From Alphaproteobacteria bacterium (GTDB lineage Bacteria > Pseudomonadota > Alphaproteobacteria > JAVJRE01), in NCBI GenBank assembly GCA_040218575.1, contig JAVJRE010000007.1, positions 310,001 to 374,000 on the forward strand: a stretch of 64,000 bases of DNA, in the 5' to 3' direction. The notes under the pieces were generated by a model. That model was given only the letters and a program-made list of their open reading frames with translations. It ran no database searches and was not told the origin of the DNA. A program made the translations under genes and the position numbers. Shown piece after piece: positions 1 to 10,885 of the stretch (its first letter is position 1; every line of letters begins with the position of its first letter).

Positions 1-693
1 GATGTTGCTGCCCAGTGCGTCCGTCACATCGACGGATTCGGTCTTGCGCAGTTCCCATGAACGAGCGACGAAAGCATAGGGTTTGGATGTCAGAGCGCCC
101 ACCGGGCACAGGTCAATGACATTGCCGCTCAGTTCCGACGCCAGCGCCTGCTCCAGATAGGTTGTGACCTCCATGGTCTCACCGCGGCCAACGGCGCCCA
201 GGGTGTCCACCCCGCCAACCTCGCTGGCAAACCGGATGCAGCGGGTGCAGTGGATGCAGCGGGTCATGACCGTCTTGATCAATGGTCCCATGTGCTTTTC
301 GGTGACCGCACGCTTGGGCTCGTGGTAGGTGCTGCGCCCCGAGCCGTAAGCCATGGCCTGGTCCTGCAGATCACATTCGCCACCCTGATCGCAGATCGGG
401 CAATCCAGCGGATGGTTGATCAGCAGGAACTCCATCACCCCGTTGCGCGCCTTTTCCGTGGCGGCGGAGCGGGTGTGAACCACCATGCCGTCACCGGCCG
501 GCATGGCGCACGACGCCACTGGCTTTGGTGACTTCTCTATTTCCACCAGACACATGCGGCAGTTGCCGGCGATGGACAGACGCTCGTGATAGCAAAAGCG
601 CGGAATCTCCGCGCCGGCGGCCTCACAGGCCTGCAGCACCGTGGCGCCGGGCGGCACCTCCACTTCGCTCCCGTCTACAGTCAGTTTGGGCAT
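1..693 (-). CDS. nuoG: NADH-quinone oxidoreductase subunit G (N-terminal part, cut by window edge)
   Basis: Subunit G of complex I, the large iron-sulfur protein of the peripheral NADH-oxidising arm. The 231 visible codons start at ATG 693 (MPKLTVDG) and run off the left edge. They show an N-terminal 2Fe-2S ferredoxin-like domain ([15 protein letters not shown]), a downstream [14 protein letters not shown] cluster-binding stretch and the [10 protein letters not shown] motif, the usual order in NuoG. The C-terminal molybdopterin-oxidoreductase-like domain lies outside the window. It is the last visible gene of the minus-strand nuo operon, 10 bases after nuoF. Family assignment is secure; nothing can be said about the missing part. 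Confidence 0.95.
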   Translation of the reverse strand, partial: MPKLTVDGSEVEVPPGATVLQACEAAGAEIPRFCYHERLSIAGNCRMCLVEIEKSPKPVASCAMPAGDGMVVHTRSAATEKARNGVMEFLLINHPLDCPICDQGGECDLQDQAMAYGSGRSTYHEPKRAVTEKHMGPLIKTVMTRCIHCTRCIRFASEVGGVDTLGAVGRGETMEVTTYLEQALASELSGNVIDLCPVGALTSKPYAFVARSWELRKTESVDVTDALGSNI

Positions 694-703
694 CGCCGCG
701 TCC

Positions 704-1990
704 CTAGGCCGCCCGGGCCTTCTGGCGGGCGAGGATACGACGCTCCATTTCGCCCCGGAAATTACGGATCAAGCCCTGAATGGGCCAGGCGGCCGCATCC
801 CCCAACGCACAGATAGTATGGCCTTCCACCTGCCGCGTGATCCGCTCCAGTTGATCGATCTCCGCAATTTCCGCATCGCCCGTCACCATCCGGCGCATGA
901 TGCGATACATCCAGCCGGCCCCCTCGCGGCAGGGTGTGCACTGACCGCAACTCTCATGCTGGTAGAAGTGCGCCAAACGCTCGATGGCCGCAACGATGTC
1001 GGTCGACTTGTCCATGACGATCACCGCCGCCGTGCCAAGCCCGGACTTCATGTCACGCAGCGTATCAAAGTCCATATGCAGATCACCGCACGTGCCGGCC
1101 GGCAAGCATGGCACTGACGATCCACCAGGTATGACCGCCAGCAGATTGCTCCAGCCGCCGCGCACTCCGCCGGCGTGCTTGTCAATCAGCTCGCGCAGGG
1201 GAATGCCCATCTCCTCCTCCACATTGCACGGCCGCTCAACATGGCCGGAAATGCAGAACAGCTTGGTGCCGGTATTGTTCGGCCGGCCGAGCGCGGCGAA
1301 CCACTCCGCACCGCGACGCAGGATTTCCGGAACGACGGCGATGGTCTCCACATTGTTCACCGTGGTCGGACAGCCCCACACACCGGCCCCGGCCGGGAAT
1401 GGCGGCTTGAGACGCGGCATGCCCTTTTTGCCCTCCAGACTCTCCAGCAAGGCGGTTTCCTCGCCACAGATATAGGCGCCGGCGCCACGGTGCAGGACAA
1501 TGTCGAAGGCCCAGCCGGAGCCGCAGGAATCCTTGCCCAGCAGGCCCGCGTCATAGGCTTCGTCGATGGCCGCCTGCAGGTGACGGGCCTCATGAAAGAA
1601 CTCACCACGGATATAGATGAATGCGGTGTGCGCCCGCATGGCGAAGCCGGCCAGAAGCGTGCCTTCGATCAGGCTTTGCGGATCCCACCGCATGATGTCG
1701 CGGTCCTTGCAGGTGCCGGGCTCGCTCTCGTCGGCATTGACCACTAGATAGTTTGGCCGCGCCGGATCGGGTTCTTTGGGCATGAAGCCCCACTTCACAC
1801 CGGCCGGGAATCCAGCGCCACCGCGGCCGCGCAGACCCGACGCCTTGACCTGGTCAATAATCCAGTCCGGCCCGTTAGCGAGGAAGGTTGCCGTCGCATC
1901 CCACCAGCCCCGAGCGCGGGCGCCGGCCAGATGCCAGTCATGCTGGCCATAGAGATTGGTGAAGATGCGATCCTGGTCCTTCAACATCAC
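704..1990 (-). CDS. nuoF: NADH-quinone oxidoreductase subunit F
   Basis: NADH-binding, FMN-containing flavoprotein of complex I, which takes electrons from NADH. The glycine-rich NADH/FMN site [13 protein letters not shown] lies near residue 55, and the 4Fe-4S ligand motif [12 protein letters not shown] is in the C-terminal third. Length (about 428 aa) is typical. The start is GTG at 1990 or ATG at 1987: the GTG lies 7 bases after AGGAGG, and the ATG forms a TGATG junction with the nuoE stop. Either way nuoF overlaps nuoE, which suggests translational coupling. Confidence 0.96.
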   Translation of the reverse strand: MMLKDQDRIFTNLYGQHDWHLAGARARGWWDATATFLANGPDWIIDQVKASGLRGRGGAGFPAGVKWGFMPKEPDPARPNYLVVNADESEPGTCKDRDIMRWDPQSLIEGTLLAGFAMRAHTAFIYIRGEFFHEARHLQAAIDEAYDAGLLGKDSCGSGWAFDIVLHRGAGAYICGEETALLESLEGKKGMPRLKPPFPAGAGVWGCPTTVNNVETIAVVPEILRRGAEWFAALGRPNNTGTKLFCISGHVERPCNVEEEMGIPLRELIDKHAGGVRGGWSNLLAVIPGGSSVPCLPAGTCGDLHMDFDTLRDMKSGLGTAAVIVMDKSTDIVAAIERLAHFYQHESCGQCTPCREGAGWMYRIMRRMVTGDAEIAEIDQLERITRQVEGHTICALGDAAAWPIQGLIRNFRGEMERRILARQKARAA

Positions 1991-2649
1991 TGATCGCCCT
2001 CCTGGCCCTTTTTGCGGCGGGCTTGCGCCCGGGCGCCGGCCGCGGCCACCGGATCGCCGGCCAGAACCGTCGGCCCACCTGCCGGCGCCGACCCCTGGCG
2101 AGCGGATTGCGAACCACTCGGCGGGGTCTCACCACGCTTCAACGCCTCAAGAATCCGCGCAAGCGAGTCCGGCGTCAGGTCTTCATAATAGTCGTCATTG
2201 ATCTGCACCATCGGCGCGTTGACGCAGGCGCCAAGGCATTCCACCTCGATCAAGGTAAAGCAGCCGTCATCGCTGGTCCCGCCCGGGTCAATGCCAAGCG
2301 TACGACGGCACGTTTCAGACAGGGCCTCACTGCCCCGCAACCAGCAAGGCGTCGTGCGGCAGACCTGCACCAGGTGGCGGCCGACCGGCGCCAGGTTGAG
2401 CATGGAATAAAAGCTCGCCACCTCCGTCACGCGCATGGCCGGCATATCCAGACGCACGGCCACATGCTCCACTGCCTCACGGGACAGCCAGCCACCGTTC
2501 TGCCGCTGCGCCAGGTCTAGCAGCGGGATCACCGCGCTCTGCCGCCGCTCAGCCGGATAGCGTGCAAGAATGCGCTGTGCTTCCGCCTGACGTTCATCGT
2601 CGAAGGCAAAGGCGCCGTTGGAGACCAGATGAACGCCGGGGCCACTCAT
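1987..2649 (-). CDS. nuoE: NADH-quinone oxidoreductase subunit E
   Basis: 24-kDa-type 2Fe-2S subunit of the complex I NADH dehydrogenase module, partner of NuoF. It is a thioredoxin-like ferredoxin with cysteine ligands visible as QVCRTTPC and [15 protein letters not shown] 2649 is chosen because it overlaps the nuoD stop as ATGA; upstream in-frame starts would run deep into nuoD. The protein is 220 aa, longer than short NuoE forms. It carries a low-complexity Ala/Gly/Lys-rich tail of about 40 residues after the conserved core, as is common in alphaproteobacteria. Confidence 0.95.
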   Translation of the reverse strand: MSGPGVHLVSNGAFAFDDERQAEAQRILARYPAERRQSAVIPLLDLAQRQNGGWLSREAVEHVAVRLDMPAMRVTEVASFYSMLNLAPVGRHLVQVCRTTPCWLRGSEALSETCRRTLGIDPGGTSDDGCFTLIEVECLGACVNAPMVQINDDYYEDLTPDSLARILEALKRGETPPSGSQSARQGSAPAGGPTVLAGDPVAAAGARAQARRKKGQEGDQ

Positions 2650-3824
2650 CGGTCCACCTCGCCGAAAACGATATCCAGACTGCCCAGGATGGCCACCACA
2701 TCGGAGAGCATGTGGCCGCGGCACAGAAAATCCATGGCCTGCAGATGGGCGAAGCCAGTCGGCCGAATCTTGCAGCGGTATGGCCGATTGCTGCCGTCGG
2801 CCACCAGATAGACAGCAAACTCTCCCTTGGGTGCCTCGACCGCGGTGTAGGTCTCGCCCGCCGGCACGTGATAGCCCTCGGTATACAGCTTGAAGTGATT
2901 GATCAGCGCTTCCATGGACCGCTTCATGTCCTGGCGCGTTGGCGGCGAGACCTTCGGGTCATCGGTCATGACCGGACCGTCGGCCATCTGCTCCAGACAC
3001 TGGCGGACGATGCGGACGCTCTGACGCATCTCCTCGATGCGCACCATATAGCGGTCGAAGCAGTCGCCGTTGCGGCCCACCGGTATGTCGAAATCCATGC
3101 GGTCATAAACGTCATAGGGCTGCGCCTTACGCAGGTCCCAGGCCACATTGGAGGCGCGCAGCACCGGCCCGGAGAAGCCCCAGGCCAGCGCATCCTCCGC
3201 TGACACGACGCCGATATCCACCGTGCGTTGCCGGAATATCCGGTTGGCGTTGAGCAGGTCGCCAAGCTCGTCAATGAATCGCGGAAAGGTTTCGATATAG
3301 GCGGCGATCCGGTCGGTCAGGCCGGCCGGCAGATCCTGCCGCACACCGCCCGGACGGAACCACGCCGCATGGAAGCGCGCGCCACTGGCCGCCTCCTGAA
3401 ACTCCATGATCTTCTCCCGCTCCTCGAAGCACCACAGCAGCGGCGTAATCGCGCCCACATCCATGGCGAAGGCGGAGACCACCAGCAGGTGATTGAGGAT
3501 GCGGGTCAGCTCGGCGAACATCACCCGCTGGTACTGCGCCCGTTCCGGCACCTCGATACCGGCCAGCCTCTCCACCGCCAGGGCATAGGCATGTTCCTGA
3601 CAAAGCGGCGACACATAGTCCAGCCGGTCGAAGTAAGGCACAGCCTGGGTATAGGTCTTGTGCTCGATGATCTTCTCGGTGCCGCGGTGCAGCAGGCCAA
3701 TATGCGGATCGGCCCGCTCCACAACCTCGCCATCCATCTCCAACACCATGCGCAGCACACCGTGGGCGGCCGGGTGCTGCGGGCCAAAGTTGAGCGTCAG
3801 CGGCCGGATAGCGGCATCATTCAT
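2646..3824 (-). CDS. nuoD: NADH-quinone oxidoreductase subunit D
   Basis: 49-kDa-type subunit of complex I, related to the [NiFe]-hydrogenase large subunit. It helps form the quinone-binding cavity at the junction with the membrane arm. The N-terminus [14 protein letters not shown] and the C-terminal stretch reading [22 protein letters not shown] are family hallmarks, and 392 aa is the normal length. ATG 3824 overlaps the nuoC stop by four bases (ATGA), and its own stop overlaps nuoE in the same way. C and D are separate genes here, unlike the NuoCD fusion of enterobacteria. Confidence 0.97.
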   Translation of the reverse strand: MNDAAIRPLTLNFGPQHPAAHGVLRMVLEMDGEVVERADPHIGLLHRGTEKIIEHKTYTQAVPYFDRLDYVSPLCQEHAYALAVERLAGIEVPERAQYQRVMFAELTRILNHLLVVSAFAMDVGAITPLLWCFEEREKIMEFQEAASGARFHAAWFRPGGVRQDLPAGLTDRIAAYIETFPRFIDELGDLLNANRIFRQRTVDIGVVSAEDALAWGFSGPVLRASNVAWDLRKAQPYDVYDRMDFDIPVGRNGDCFDRYMVRIEEMRQSVRIVRQCLEQMADGPVMTDDPKVSPPTRQDMKRSMEALINHFKLYTEGYHVPAGETYTAVEAPKGEFAVYLVADGSNRPYRCKIRPTGFAHLQAMDFLCRGHMLSDVVAILGSLDIVFGEVDR

Positions 3825-4459
3825 GCTGTGCCTGTCCCGGCGTCATCGCCGTCGTCGCCACGCGCCACTTCGCGCGTCATGCCCTCCCAGGGGCTGAGGA
3901 AATCAAAGTTGCGATAGGCCTGGACCAGCTTGACAGGCTCCGTGACGACCCGCTTCTGCGAATCGTCGTAGCGCACCTGGACAAATCCCGACAGAGGGAA
4001 GTCCTTACGCATGGGGTGACCTTCGAAGCCGTAGTCGGTCAGGATGCGCCTGAGGTCCGGATGGTCGCTGAAGAAAACCCCATAGAGATCCCAGACTTCC
4101 CGCTCCCACCAACCGGCCGACGGGTGAACCGCGGTGACAGACGGTACCGGCACCGTCTCGTCGGTGGTCAGCTTGACCCGCAGGCGCTGGTTATTGCGCA
4201 GTGACAGCAGATTATAGACCACTTCGAAGCGCTCCGGCCGCTCGGGCCAATCCACCGCGCAAACATCCATCAACTGCTGCATTTTCAGGTTCGAATCATC
4301 GCGCAGTATGCGCAGCACGTCGGCGATGGCTTCACGACGCACCACAAGAACCGCCTCGGCCCGCCCCGGCAGCCCGACCAGACCGGCCGACAGCACGGCC
4401 GGACCCAGCACCACGCTGGCCTGATCGCACAGTTCCTGAAGGGCCGGGTCTTGAGGCAA
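3821..4459 (-). CDS. nuoC: NADH-quinone oxidoreductase subunit C (TTG start)
   Basis: 30-kDa-type subunit of the complex I connecting arm. Recognisable stretches are [20 protein letters not shown] and [18 protein letters not shown]. No ATG gives a sensible start: longer in-frame options run into the nuoB coding end. I place the start at TTG 4459, which has AGGAG at 4467-4471 with a 7-base gap, giving 212 aa beginning MPQDPALQ. This leaves an 89-base gap after nuoB. The C-terminus overlaps nuoD by 4 bases. Gene identity is certain; the start is an inference from the ribosome-binding site. Confidence 0.93.
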   Translation of the reverse strand: MPQDPALQELCDQASVVLGPAVLSAGLVGLPGRAEAVLVVRREAIADVLRILRDDSNLKMQQLMDVCAVDWPERPERFEVVYNLLSLRNNQRLRVKLTTDETVPVPSVTAVHPSAGWWEREVWDLYGVFFSDHPDLRRILTDYGFEGHPMRKDFPLSGFVQVRYDDSQKRVVTEPVKLVQAYRNFDFLSPWEGMTREVARGDDGDDAGTGTA

Positions 4460-4548
4460 GCGGAAACTCCTGGATGCTCTGAGTTCAGACCCCTGCCCGC
4501 CGGCCCGACCACACGGGCCCGGCAGAAGGGACAGGGACAGGGGATGAT

Positions 4549-5091
4549 CTACCGCAGAAAGCGTGTTTCGCGGCGGATTTTCTTTTGCAGCAGCATGATG
4601 CCATAGACCAGCGCTTCGGCTGTGGGCGGGCATCCCGGCACATAGATATCCACCGGCACGATCCGATCGCAGCCGCGCACTACCGCATAGGAATAGTGGT
4701 AAGGACCGCCGCCATTGGCGCAGGATCCCATTGAAATGACCCAGCGCGGCTCCGGCATCTGGTCATAGACCCGACGCAGGGCCGGCGCCATCTTGTTGGT
4801 CAGGGTGCCGGCGACGATCATCACATCGGACTGCCGCGGGCTGCCCCGCGGCATGACGCCGAACCGGTCCAGATCATACCGGCTCATATAGGCATGCATC
4901 ATTTCCACGCCACAGCAGGCCAGACCGAAAGTCATCGGCCACAGCGAGCCGGTACGGGCCCAACCCACCAGCTTGTCCAGGCTGGCCACCAGAAAGCCGC
5001 GCTCTTCCACCTCCTGCAGCGGATCAAGCAGATCGCCCGCAGACGACCCGGTCTTCGCCTCGCCAGTCGCTGGGGTGCCGGCTATTCCCAT
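4549..5091 (-). CDS. nuoB: NADH-quinone oxidoreductase subunit B
   Basis: Carries the terminal 4Fe-4S cluster N2 that reduces quinone in complex I. Cysteine ligands are seen in [11 protein letters not shown], in [12 protein letters not shown] and in [12 protein letters not shown]. Length (180 aa) is normal. The ATG at 5091 lies inside the nuoA 3' end (10-base overlap), consistent with coupled translation. The region upstream of the conserved core is a short variable N-terminus ending in [14 protein letters not shown]. Confidence 0.97.
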   Translation of the reverse strand: MGIAGTPATGEAKTGSSAGDLLDPLQEVEERGFLVASLDKLVGWARTGSLWPMTFGLACCGVEMMHAYMSRYDLDRFGVMPRGSPRQSDVMIVAGTLTNKMAPALRRVYDQMPEPRWVISMGSCANGGGPYHYSYAVVRGCDRIVPVDIYVPGCPPTAEALVYGIMLLQKKIRRETRFLR

Positions 5092-5447
5092 TCCAGGGCC
5101 CCCTTACGCCACTCATAGACAAAGCCGACGGTCAGGACGCCGAGGAACACGATCATCGACCAGAAGCCGAACAGACCGATATTGCCAAGGCTTATCGCCC
5201 ACGGGAACAGGAAGGCCACCTCAAGATCGAAGATGATGAACAAAATGGCCACCAGATAGAAGCGGACATCGAAGCGGCCGCGCGCATCGTCAAAAGCATC
5301 GAAGCCGCACTCATAGGGCGAAATCTTCGCCGCATCGGGGTTCTGCCGCCCGGCGACAAAGGCGGCCGCCACCATGACCATGCCGATGCCAAGAGCCAGC
5401 GCAAAGAAGATCAGGATCGGCAGATATTCCCTGAGGAGGCTGTCCAT
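5082..5447 (-). CDS. nuoA: NADH-quinone oxidoreductase subunit A
   Basis: Small membrane subunit of complex I with three transmembrane helices. The conserved loop motif is [20 protein letters not shown], followed by [23 protein letters not shown] 5447 gives 121 aa, the usual size; AGAGG lies about 12 bases upstream. An in-frame extension to 5492 adds only a basic stretch before the first helix and is not supported. This is the promoter-proximal gene of the nuo operon, with tRNA-Asp upstream. Confidence 0.96.
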   Translation of the reverse strand: MDSLLREYLPILIFFALALGIGMVMVAAAFVAGRQNPDAAKISPYECGFDAFDDARGRFDVRFYLVAILFIIFDLEVAFLFPWAISLGNIGLFGFWSMIVFLGVLTVGFVYEWRKGALEWE

Positions 5448-5611
5448 CTGGCGTCTCAACCTCTTCCGGCGACAGGACGCCCGACGCGCCAACAGATCGC
5501 CTGTGGACTATGCCTGGCCCGGCGGACGATCCGACCGAAGGGCCACGACGCGCGGCCAGCCAGAACTGGACTCCCCGCCACCGGGGGTTTCAGCCGCCTG
5601 CAGGCGACGGA

Positions 5612-5688
<77 letters not shown>

Positions 5689-5758
5689 GGCGTCGGCGGT
5701 TTCATTAGAACAGCCCCCCTACCCTGTCAACAACAGGCCTGAACGAGGCGGCTGAAAG

Positions 5759-7357
5759 TCAGGCGCTGCGCCGATGGCCGACCCTGACGGCGGGCAGCCG
5801 GGCGGTGACCCGGGTGCCCTTGCCCTCTTCGCTGTCAATCGACAGGTCACCGCCGTGCAGATGCATCAGTCCACGGGCCAGATGGAGGCCAAGGCCGACG
5901 CCGTCGTAGCGGCGGCTCAAGGATGCGTCCGCCTGGGTGAAGGGCTCAAAGATGTGGGTCAGCTTGTCGCGGGAAATACCGATGCCCGTATCGCTCACCG
6001 CGATAAGCAGGTCGCCGGACGGGTCAGCCATCACCGCGACTTCGATGCGACCTCCCTGCGGCGTGAACTTGACCGCATTGGACAGCAGGTTAAGGAGAAC
6101 CTGCTTGATGGCCCGTTCATCCGCATAGACGCTGGGCAGATTTTCGGGGGCCTGCACATCGAGGTCGAGACCGGCACGATGGGCCCGCTCCGACAGCAAC
6201 CGCACCACCCGCCGCACCACATCGGCCACGTCCACATCTTCCTCGAACAGCTCGCGCTTGTGAGCGTCCAGACGGGAGAAATCCAGCACGTCGGTGATCA
6301 GGTCCAGCAGGTGGCTGGCGCTCTCATGGATGAGCTGGCCATACTCCTTATATTTGGCATTGCCGATGGGACCGAACATCGCATTGCCGATGATCTCGGA
6401 GAAGCCAAGGATGGAGTTGAGCGGTGTGCGCAACTCATGGCTCATATTGGCAATAAACTCCGATTTGCCACGGCTGGCCATTTCCGCCTCTTCGCGGGCG
6501 ACGCGCATGGCTTCCGCCGCGCGCTCCTGCAGTGTGGTGTCGGTACCGGTGCCACGATACCCGGCAAAGCGGCCGCTGGCCGGTTCAAAAGCGGGCACAC
6601 CACTCAGACGAAATGTGCGCGTCTCGCCGCCGGGCGCCTTGATGGCGAAAGCCAGACCCCGGAATGGCCGGTGGCTGGCAATGATGCGCTGCGCCCCTTC
6701 ACCATCGACGAATGAGCCAATATCCGCCAGTGCAACGCCGTGCAACATGGCGGGGGGCAGGCCCACCGCATGGGTGATGTTGGATGACACGTGACAAAGC
6801 CGCCAATCGGCGTCCGTTTCCCAAATCCAGTCGGTCATCGACCGGGTGATGTCATCCAGCCGGCTTTCCAAGGCCGCGGCGCGTGTCCGTTGCCGTGCTT
6901 CCCCGGTGCTGTCGCGATAGGTGCCCATGACACCGACCACCTGGCCGGACTCGTCGCGTACCGCCGTGTGGACCGAGTCATAAGCATAGGTCGCATTGCC
7001 GATGGTGAGCTGCTCCAGCACGCTCACCTGCTGGCCGGACTGCGCCACCTGGCGGCACAGAATGGCCCGCTTGGCCACCGTGTTGCCGAAGGCGCGCCAG
7101 GTTTCATCAACCAGCACCTGACCCTTGGCGAAGTGGCGACTGAGCTCACGATAGGCGTTGCTGGCAACCACGATGTCACCGTTGCACTGCGCTACATAGA
7201 AAGCAGGACCGGCCTGAAAAACGGCAGCCAGCAGCACATCAAGCCCGGCACGCCCCAAAGCGTCCGCACCATCCGCGTTATCTGCTCCACCACTTTCCAC
7301 GGACCCGGACACTGTCCTGGTCACACCAAGCGATGCGATATCAAATCGCCGAGCCAA
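5759..7357 (-). CDS. PAS-domain sensor histidine kinase
   Basis: Cytoplasmic-looking two-component sensor kinase. The N-terminal half (about residues 30-280) contains two PAS-like segments, the second with the PAC-type ending FAGYRGTGTDTT. The kinase core follows: H-box EFIANMSHELRTPLNS, N-box LLNLLSNAVKFTP, G1 box SDTGIGIS and G2 box GVGLGLHLARGL. There is no obvious transmembrane segment, so it probably senses an internal signal. No response regulator is adjacent. The start is uncertain: TTG 7357 is the longest option and in-frame GTG codons follow within 20 codons. The gene ends 70 bases before tRNA-Asp. Confidence 0.9.
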   Translation of the reverse strand: MARRFDIASLGVTRTVSGSVESGGADNADGADALGRAGLDVLLAAVFQAGPAFYVAQCNGDIVVASNAYRELSRHFAKGQVLVDETWRAFGNTVAKRAILCRQVAQSGQQVSVLEQLTIGNATYAYDSVHTAVRDESGQVVGVMGTYRDSTGEARQRTRAAALESRLDDITRSMTDWIWETDADWRLCHVSSNITHAVGLPPAMLHGVALADIGSFVDGEGAQRIIASHRPFRGLAFAIKAPGGETRTFRLSGVPAFEPASGRFAGYRGTGTDTTLQERAAEAMRVAREEAEMASRGKSEFIANMSHELRTPLNSILGFSEIIGNAMFGPIGNAKYKEYGQLIHESASHLLDLITDVLDFSRLDAHKRELFEEDVDVADVVRRVVRLLSERAHRAGLDLDVQAPENLPSVYADERAIKQVLLNLLSNAVKFTPQGGRIEVAVMADPSGDLLIAVSDTGIGISRDKLTHIFEPFTQADASLSRRYDGVGLGLHLARGLMHLHGGDLSIDSEEGKGTRVTARLPAVRVGHRRSA

Positions 7358-7570
7358 GCCTTCGGCCTCCCATCTGTCTGGGTACCCCCATACCCGTCCG
7401 CCGCGACGCTGGCGGAAACTCTCGCTATCGCGGTCGCGTTCGAGGCGGACACGGGAACATTAGTGACTCGGCCAGAATCTGGCAATGCGGAAGCACCGGG
7501 CGGGGGCCAGGACGTTCGGCGGCTGGTCACCTGGCCAGACGAAAAGGAGCAGACGGGCGTTGGTCCGGCG

Positions 7571-7646
7571 TGGTGGGCGGTGACGGGATCGAACCGCCGA
7601 CCCTCTCGGTGTAAACGAGATGCTCTCCCAGCTGAGCTAACCGCCC
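7571..7646 (-). tRNA. tRNA-Val (TAC)
   Basis: Cloverleaf on the minus strand. The acceptor GGGCGGT pairs with ACCGCCC, the anticodon loop TTTACAC gives TAC, and the T loop is TTCGATC. The discriminator is A with encoded CCA. 76 nt. It sits between the hup terminator and the histidine kinase gene. Confidence 0.97.
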
Positions 7647-7790
7647 GCCGCCGCACCTGACCAAAGCTATCCTAGCCACCGAGCGACGACCTGACGAGGC
7701 CCGCGGCCCGTGTCCGGTACTGGACGGGCGGCGGGCGCCGACGGGCGCCAGCGGCGGAAGCCCTCCCGTGCTACAAAAAATCCGCGCTAC

Positions 7791-7819
7791 AAAAAAAGCG
7801 CCGGCCTCGCGGCCGGCGC
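7791..7819 (-). terminator. Rho-independent terminator downstream of hup
   Basis: A perfect 9-bp GC stem (7798-7806 with 7811-7819, loop TCGC) is followed on the minus strand by seven T residues (plus-strand A run 7791-7797). It lies 22 bases after the hup stop, in the right orientation to end hup transcription before tRNA-Val. Confidence 0.88.
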
Positions 7820-7841
7820 CCTGATTGCCAATGCGGATGCG

Positions 7842-8114
7842 CTAGTTGAGCGAATCCTTCAGCGCCTTACCGGCCCGGAACTTGGGCAGCTTGGACGCCG
7901 GAATCTGAATGGCCTCACCCGTGCGGGGATTACGCCCCTGGGTAGCGGCGCGGTTGGTGACACTGAACGTACCGAAGCCCACGAGGCGGACTTCATCACC
8001 CCGCTTCAGGCACCCGGTGATAGTGTCGACGATGCAATCAACAGCTTTCGTCGCATCACCCTTCGACATACCCGACTGGTTCGCAACGGCGGCAACGAGA
8101 TCGTTCTTGTTCAC
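7842..8114 (-). CDS. hup: DNA-binding protein HU
   Basis: Small histone-like nucleoid protein that bends DNA as a dimer. The sequence has VGFGTFSVTNRAATQGRNPRTGE, covering the arm and the RNPxTG motif, and ends in KFRAGKALKDSLN. GTG 8114 (protein VNKNDLVAAV) is chosen because it gives exactly 90 aa, the classic HU length, and has AGGGGG about 7 bases upstream; a TTG seven codons earlier is less likely. It has its own promoter-like sequence (8189-8217) and terminator (7791-7819), so it is probably monocistronic, downstream of lon. Confidence 0.96.
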   Translation of the reverse strand: MNKNDLVAAVANQSGMSKGDATKAVDCIVDTITGCLKRGDEVRLVGFGTFSVTNRAATQGRNPRTGEAIQIPASKLPKFRAGKALKDSLN

Positions 8115-8188
8115 GAACTGTCCCCCTGTGTTCAAGAATTAAAAGTATTGAGACGGCGCTTGAGACCCGCCCGTACCGACGCGGCGCA

Positions 8189-8217
8189 GTCTAGATCGCG
8201 GATTCGCGCGCAGTCAA
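8189..8217 (-). promoter_or_regulatory. Probable sigma-70-type promoter of hup
   Basis: On the minus strand TTGACT (8212-8217) is separated by 17 bases from CTAGAC (8189-8194). Transcription would start about 70 bases before the hup GTG. Good -35, fair -10; consensus match only. Confidence 0.5.
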
Positions 8218-8241
8218 ATGGCAAAGCGTCGTTATCCCCAG

Positions 8242-8268
8242 AAAAACCGCAGAAATACGGTCTTTTTT
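8242..8268 (-). terminator. Weak hairpin with flanking A/T runs after lon
   Basis: ACCG and CGGT pair across an 8-base loop, with A-rich sequence on one side and T-rich sequence on the other in both directions. It lies about 30 bases after the lon stop and could act as a modest terminator. The stem is short, so confidence is limited. Confidence 0.4.
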
Positions 8269-8298
8269 GAGGATGCTCCGGCTTGACTTCGCAATCAC

Positions 8299-10725
8299 CT
8301 AGTGAGTGAGGAGGCCATCACTCGCATCATCGCCACGACGGCGCAATTGCGAACGGTTCTTTTCCTCTTCCTCCTCGTCCCATTCGATGGGAGTCGGCTG
8401 CCGCACCAGAGCATGTGAGATCACTTCGTCAATAACAGTGACCGGAATGATTTCAATGCCCTTTTTGACATTGTCCGGAATGTCCGCCAGGTCCTTCTCA
8501 TTGTCCTTGGGGATCAGAACCTTCTTGATCCTACCGCGCAACGCCGCAATGAGCTTTTCCTTCAATCCGCCAATCGGCAATATACGACCGCGCAGCGTGA
8601 TCTCACCGGTCATCGCCACATCACGCACCACCGGAATACCGGTCAGCACGGACACGATGGAAGTCGCCATGGCCACGCCGGCCGACGGGCCGTCTTTCGG
8701 CGTCGCCCCTTCCGGCACATGGACATGAATGTCGCGCTTGTCGAACAAGGTCGGCTTGATGCCAAAGCTGACGGCCCGCGAACGGACGAAACTGGCCGCC
8801 GCCTGAACCGATTCCTGCATGACGTCACCGAGCTTGCCGGTGATCATCATCTTTCCCTTGCCGGGCAGCATCACCGCCTCGATAGACAGCAGCTCACCAC
8901 CCGCCTCCGTCCACGCCAGACCGGTAGTCACGCCTACATGGTCTTTTTCTTCAGCCTCGCTGTGGCGATAGCGCGGAATGCCGGCATATTTCTCCAGATT
9001 GCCCTTGGTCAGGCGAATCCCCTTATGGCTCTTGCCGGCCGTCTTGCGCAGGGCAAGCTCCTTGACCGCCTTGCGCATCAAACCGGCCAGCTCCCGCTCC
9101 AGATTGCGTACACCCGCTTCCCGCGTGTAGAGGCGAATCAGATCCAGCATGGCCGCGTCGGCGATGGACCATTCATCAGGCTTGAGGCCGTGGTCCTTCA
9201 GAACCTTCGGCACCAGATGCCGCTTGGCGATCTCTACCTTCTCGTCCTCGGTGTAGCCGGGGATGCGGATCACTTCCATGCGGTCCATCAGGGCCTGCGG
9301 AATGCGCAGCGTATTGGCGGTGCAGACAAACATCACGCTGGACAGGTCATAGTCCACTTCCAGGTAGTGGTCGTTGAAGGTGCTGTTCTGCTCCGGGTCC
9401 AGCACTTCCAGCAAAGCCGACGACGGGTCGCCGCGCCAGTCGGCGCCCAACTTGTCCACCTCGTCCAGCAGGAACACAGGGTTCGACGTCTTCGCCTTTT
9501 TCATGCCCTGCACCACACGACCGGGCATGGAACCGATATAGGTGCGGCGGTGGCCGCGCACTTCCGCCTCGTCGCGTACGCCGCCCAGGCTCATGCGAAC
9601 GAAGTTGCGGCCCGTCGCCTCGGCGATGGACTTGCCAAGGGACGTCTTACCAACACCCGGCGGACCCACCAGACAGAGGATCGGCCCCTTCATCTTGCCG
9701 ACCCGCGCCTGCACGGCGAGATACTCAAGAATCCGCTCCTTGACCTTCTCCAGTCCGTAATGGTCACGGTTGAGTACGGTTTCGGCCAGGGCAATGTCCT
9801 TCTTGGTACGCGACGGCTTTTTCCACGGAATGCCGAGCATCCAGTCGAGATAGTTGCGCACGACGGTCGACTCGGCGCTCATCGGGCTCATGGAACGGAG
9901 TTTCTTCAACTCCGCCATGCACTTTTCCCGCGCTTCCTTGCTAAGGCGGGTCTTCTTGATGCGCTGCTCCAGCTCGGCGGCTTCATCGCGGCCGTCCTCG
10001 CCGTCGCCGAGCTCCTTCTGGATCGCCTTCATCTGCTCGTTCAGATAGTACTCGCGCTGGGTTTTCTCCATCTGCCGCTTGACGCGGTTACGGATTCGCT
10101 TCTCCACCTGAAGGACACCAATTTCGCCCTCCATGAAGGAGTAAATCTTCTCCAGCCGTTCCCGCACACTGCCGATCTCCAGCAGCTCCTGCTTTTCCGG
10201 AATCTTCAGCGACAGGTGGGAGGCAACCGTATCGGCCAGCTTGCCGGGTTCATCGATCTGGTTGATCGATACTAGGACTTCCGGTGGAATCTTGCGGTTG
10301 AGCTTGATGTATTGCTCAAACTGGCTGACCACCGCGCGCACCAGCGCCTCGGACTCAGCACCCTCCCGATCCGCCTCGGCAATGTCCGTGGCATAGGCCT
10401 GAAAGAAGTCCTGACCCGACTCAAAACGCTCCACCTGTGCCCGGCGGTTGCCCTCGACCAGCACCTTGACGGTGCCGTCAGGCAGCTTGAGAAGCTGCAG
10501 CACACTGCCGATGGTGCCGACCCGGAAAATCTCGTCCTCGCCGGGATCATCCTGGGAGGCGTCTTTCTGCGACAACAGCAGGATCTGCTTGTCGTCCTTC
10601 ATGACATCGTCCAGCGCCCGCACGGATTTCTCGCGGCCGACAAACAACGGCACGATCATGTGCGGAAAGACGACGATGTCTCTGAGAGGGAGAATCGGGT
10701 AAAGCACACCGCGCTCAGATTCCAA
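8299..10725 (-). CDS. lon: ATP-dependent protease La (Lon)
   Basis: Cytoplasmic AAA+ serine protease that degrades misfolded and regulatory proteins. In order it has an N-terminal substrate domain ([20 protein letters not shown]), a coiled middle region, Walker [14 protein letters not shown], Walker [11 protein letters not shown], and a C-terminal protease domain with the catalytic serine in [13 protein letters not shown]. The start is taken as TTG 10725 (808 aa), with GGAGG 5 bases upstream; a TTG 14 codons earlier has no ribosome-binding site. It follows clpX, separated by a likely terminator, so it is probably independently transcribed. Confidence 0.96.
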   Translation of the reverse strand: MESERGVLYPILPLRDIVVFPHMIVPLFVGREKSVRALDDVMKDDKQILLLSQKDASQDDPGEDEIFRVGTIGSVLQLLKLPDGTVKVLVEGNRRAQVERFESGQDFFQAYATDIAEADREGAESEALVRAVVSQFEQYIKLNRKIPPEVLVSINQIDEPGKLADTVASHLSLKIPEKQELLEIGSVRERLEKIYSFMEGEIGVLQVEKRIRNRVKRQMEKTQREYYLNEQMKAIQKELGDGEDGRDEAAELEQRIKKTRLSKEAREKCMAELKKLRSMSPMSAESTVVRNYLDWMLGIPWKKPSRTKKDIALAETVLNRDHYGLEKVKERILEYLAVQARVGKMKGPILCLVGPPGVGKTSLGKSIAEATGRNFVRMSLGGVRDEAEVRGHRRTYIGSMPGRVVQGMKKAKTSNPVFLLDEVDKLGADWRGDPSSALLEVLDPEQNSTFNDHYLEVDYDLSSVMFVCTANTLRIPQALMDRMEVIRIPGYTEDEKVEIAKRHLVPKVLKDHGLKPDEWSIADAAMLDLIRLYTREAGVRNLERELAGLMRKAVKELALRKTAGKSHKGIRLTKGNLEKYAGIPRYRHSEAEEKDHVGVTTGLAWTEAGGELLSIEAVMLPGKGKMMITGKLGDVMQESVQAAASFVRSRAVSFGIKPTLFDKRDIHVHVPEGATPKDGPSAGVAMATSIVSVLTGIPVVRDVAMTGEITLRGRILPIGGLKEKLIAALRGRIKKVLIPKDNEKDLADIPDNVKKGIEIIPVTVIDEVISHALVRQPTPIEWDEEEEEKNRSQLRRRGDDASDGLLTH

Positions 10726-10840
10726 GAAGGCCTCCACTGGGCATAGATCCACGGCCGGATGCCGCAATCAGACACTGCATATAGTTGGTGTCCGCCGGGC
10801 CAGTATCAACCCCTGCCAGCGATCCAGGGCTGGCGCTGGC

Positions 10841-10869
10841 AAAAAGACACCGCCCCCAGGGGCACGGTC
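10841..10869 (-). terminator. Probable terminator after clpX
   Basis: On the minus strand, GACCG..CCCC pairs with GGGG CGGT around a very short loop, immediately followed by GTCTTTTT (A run 10841-10845 on plus). It is 17 bases past the clpX stop and upstream of lon. The stem is imperfect (TG bulge). Confidence 0.55.
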
Positions 10870-10885
10870 GGCTACAGGACCGGCT

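Noticed and set aside
10726-10885. Heat-shock (sigma-32) promoter for lon
   Set aside because: Elements resembling the consensus exist but the spacing is too long; not reported as a promoter.
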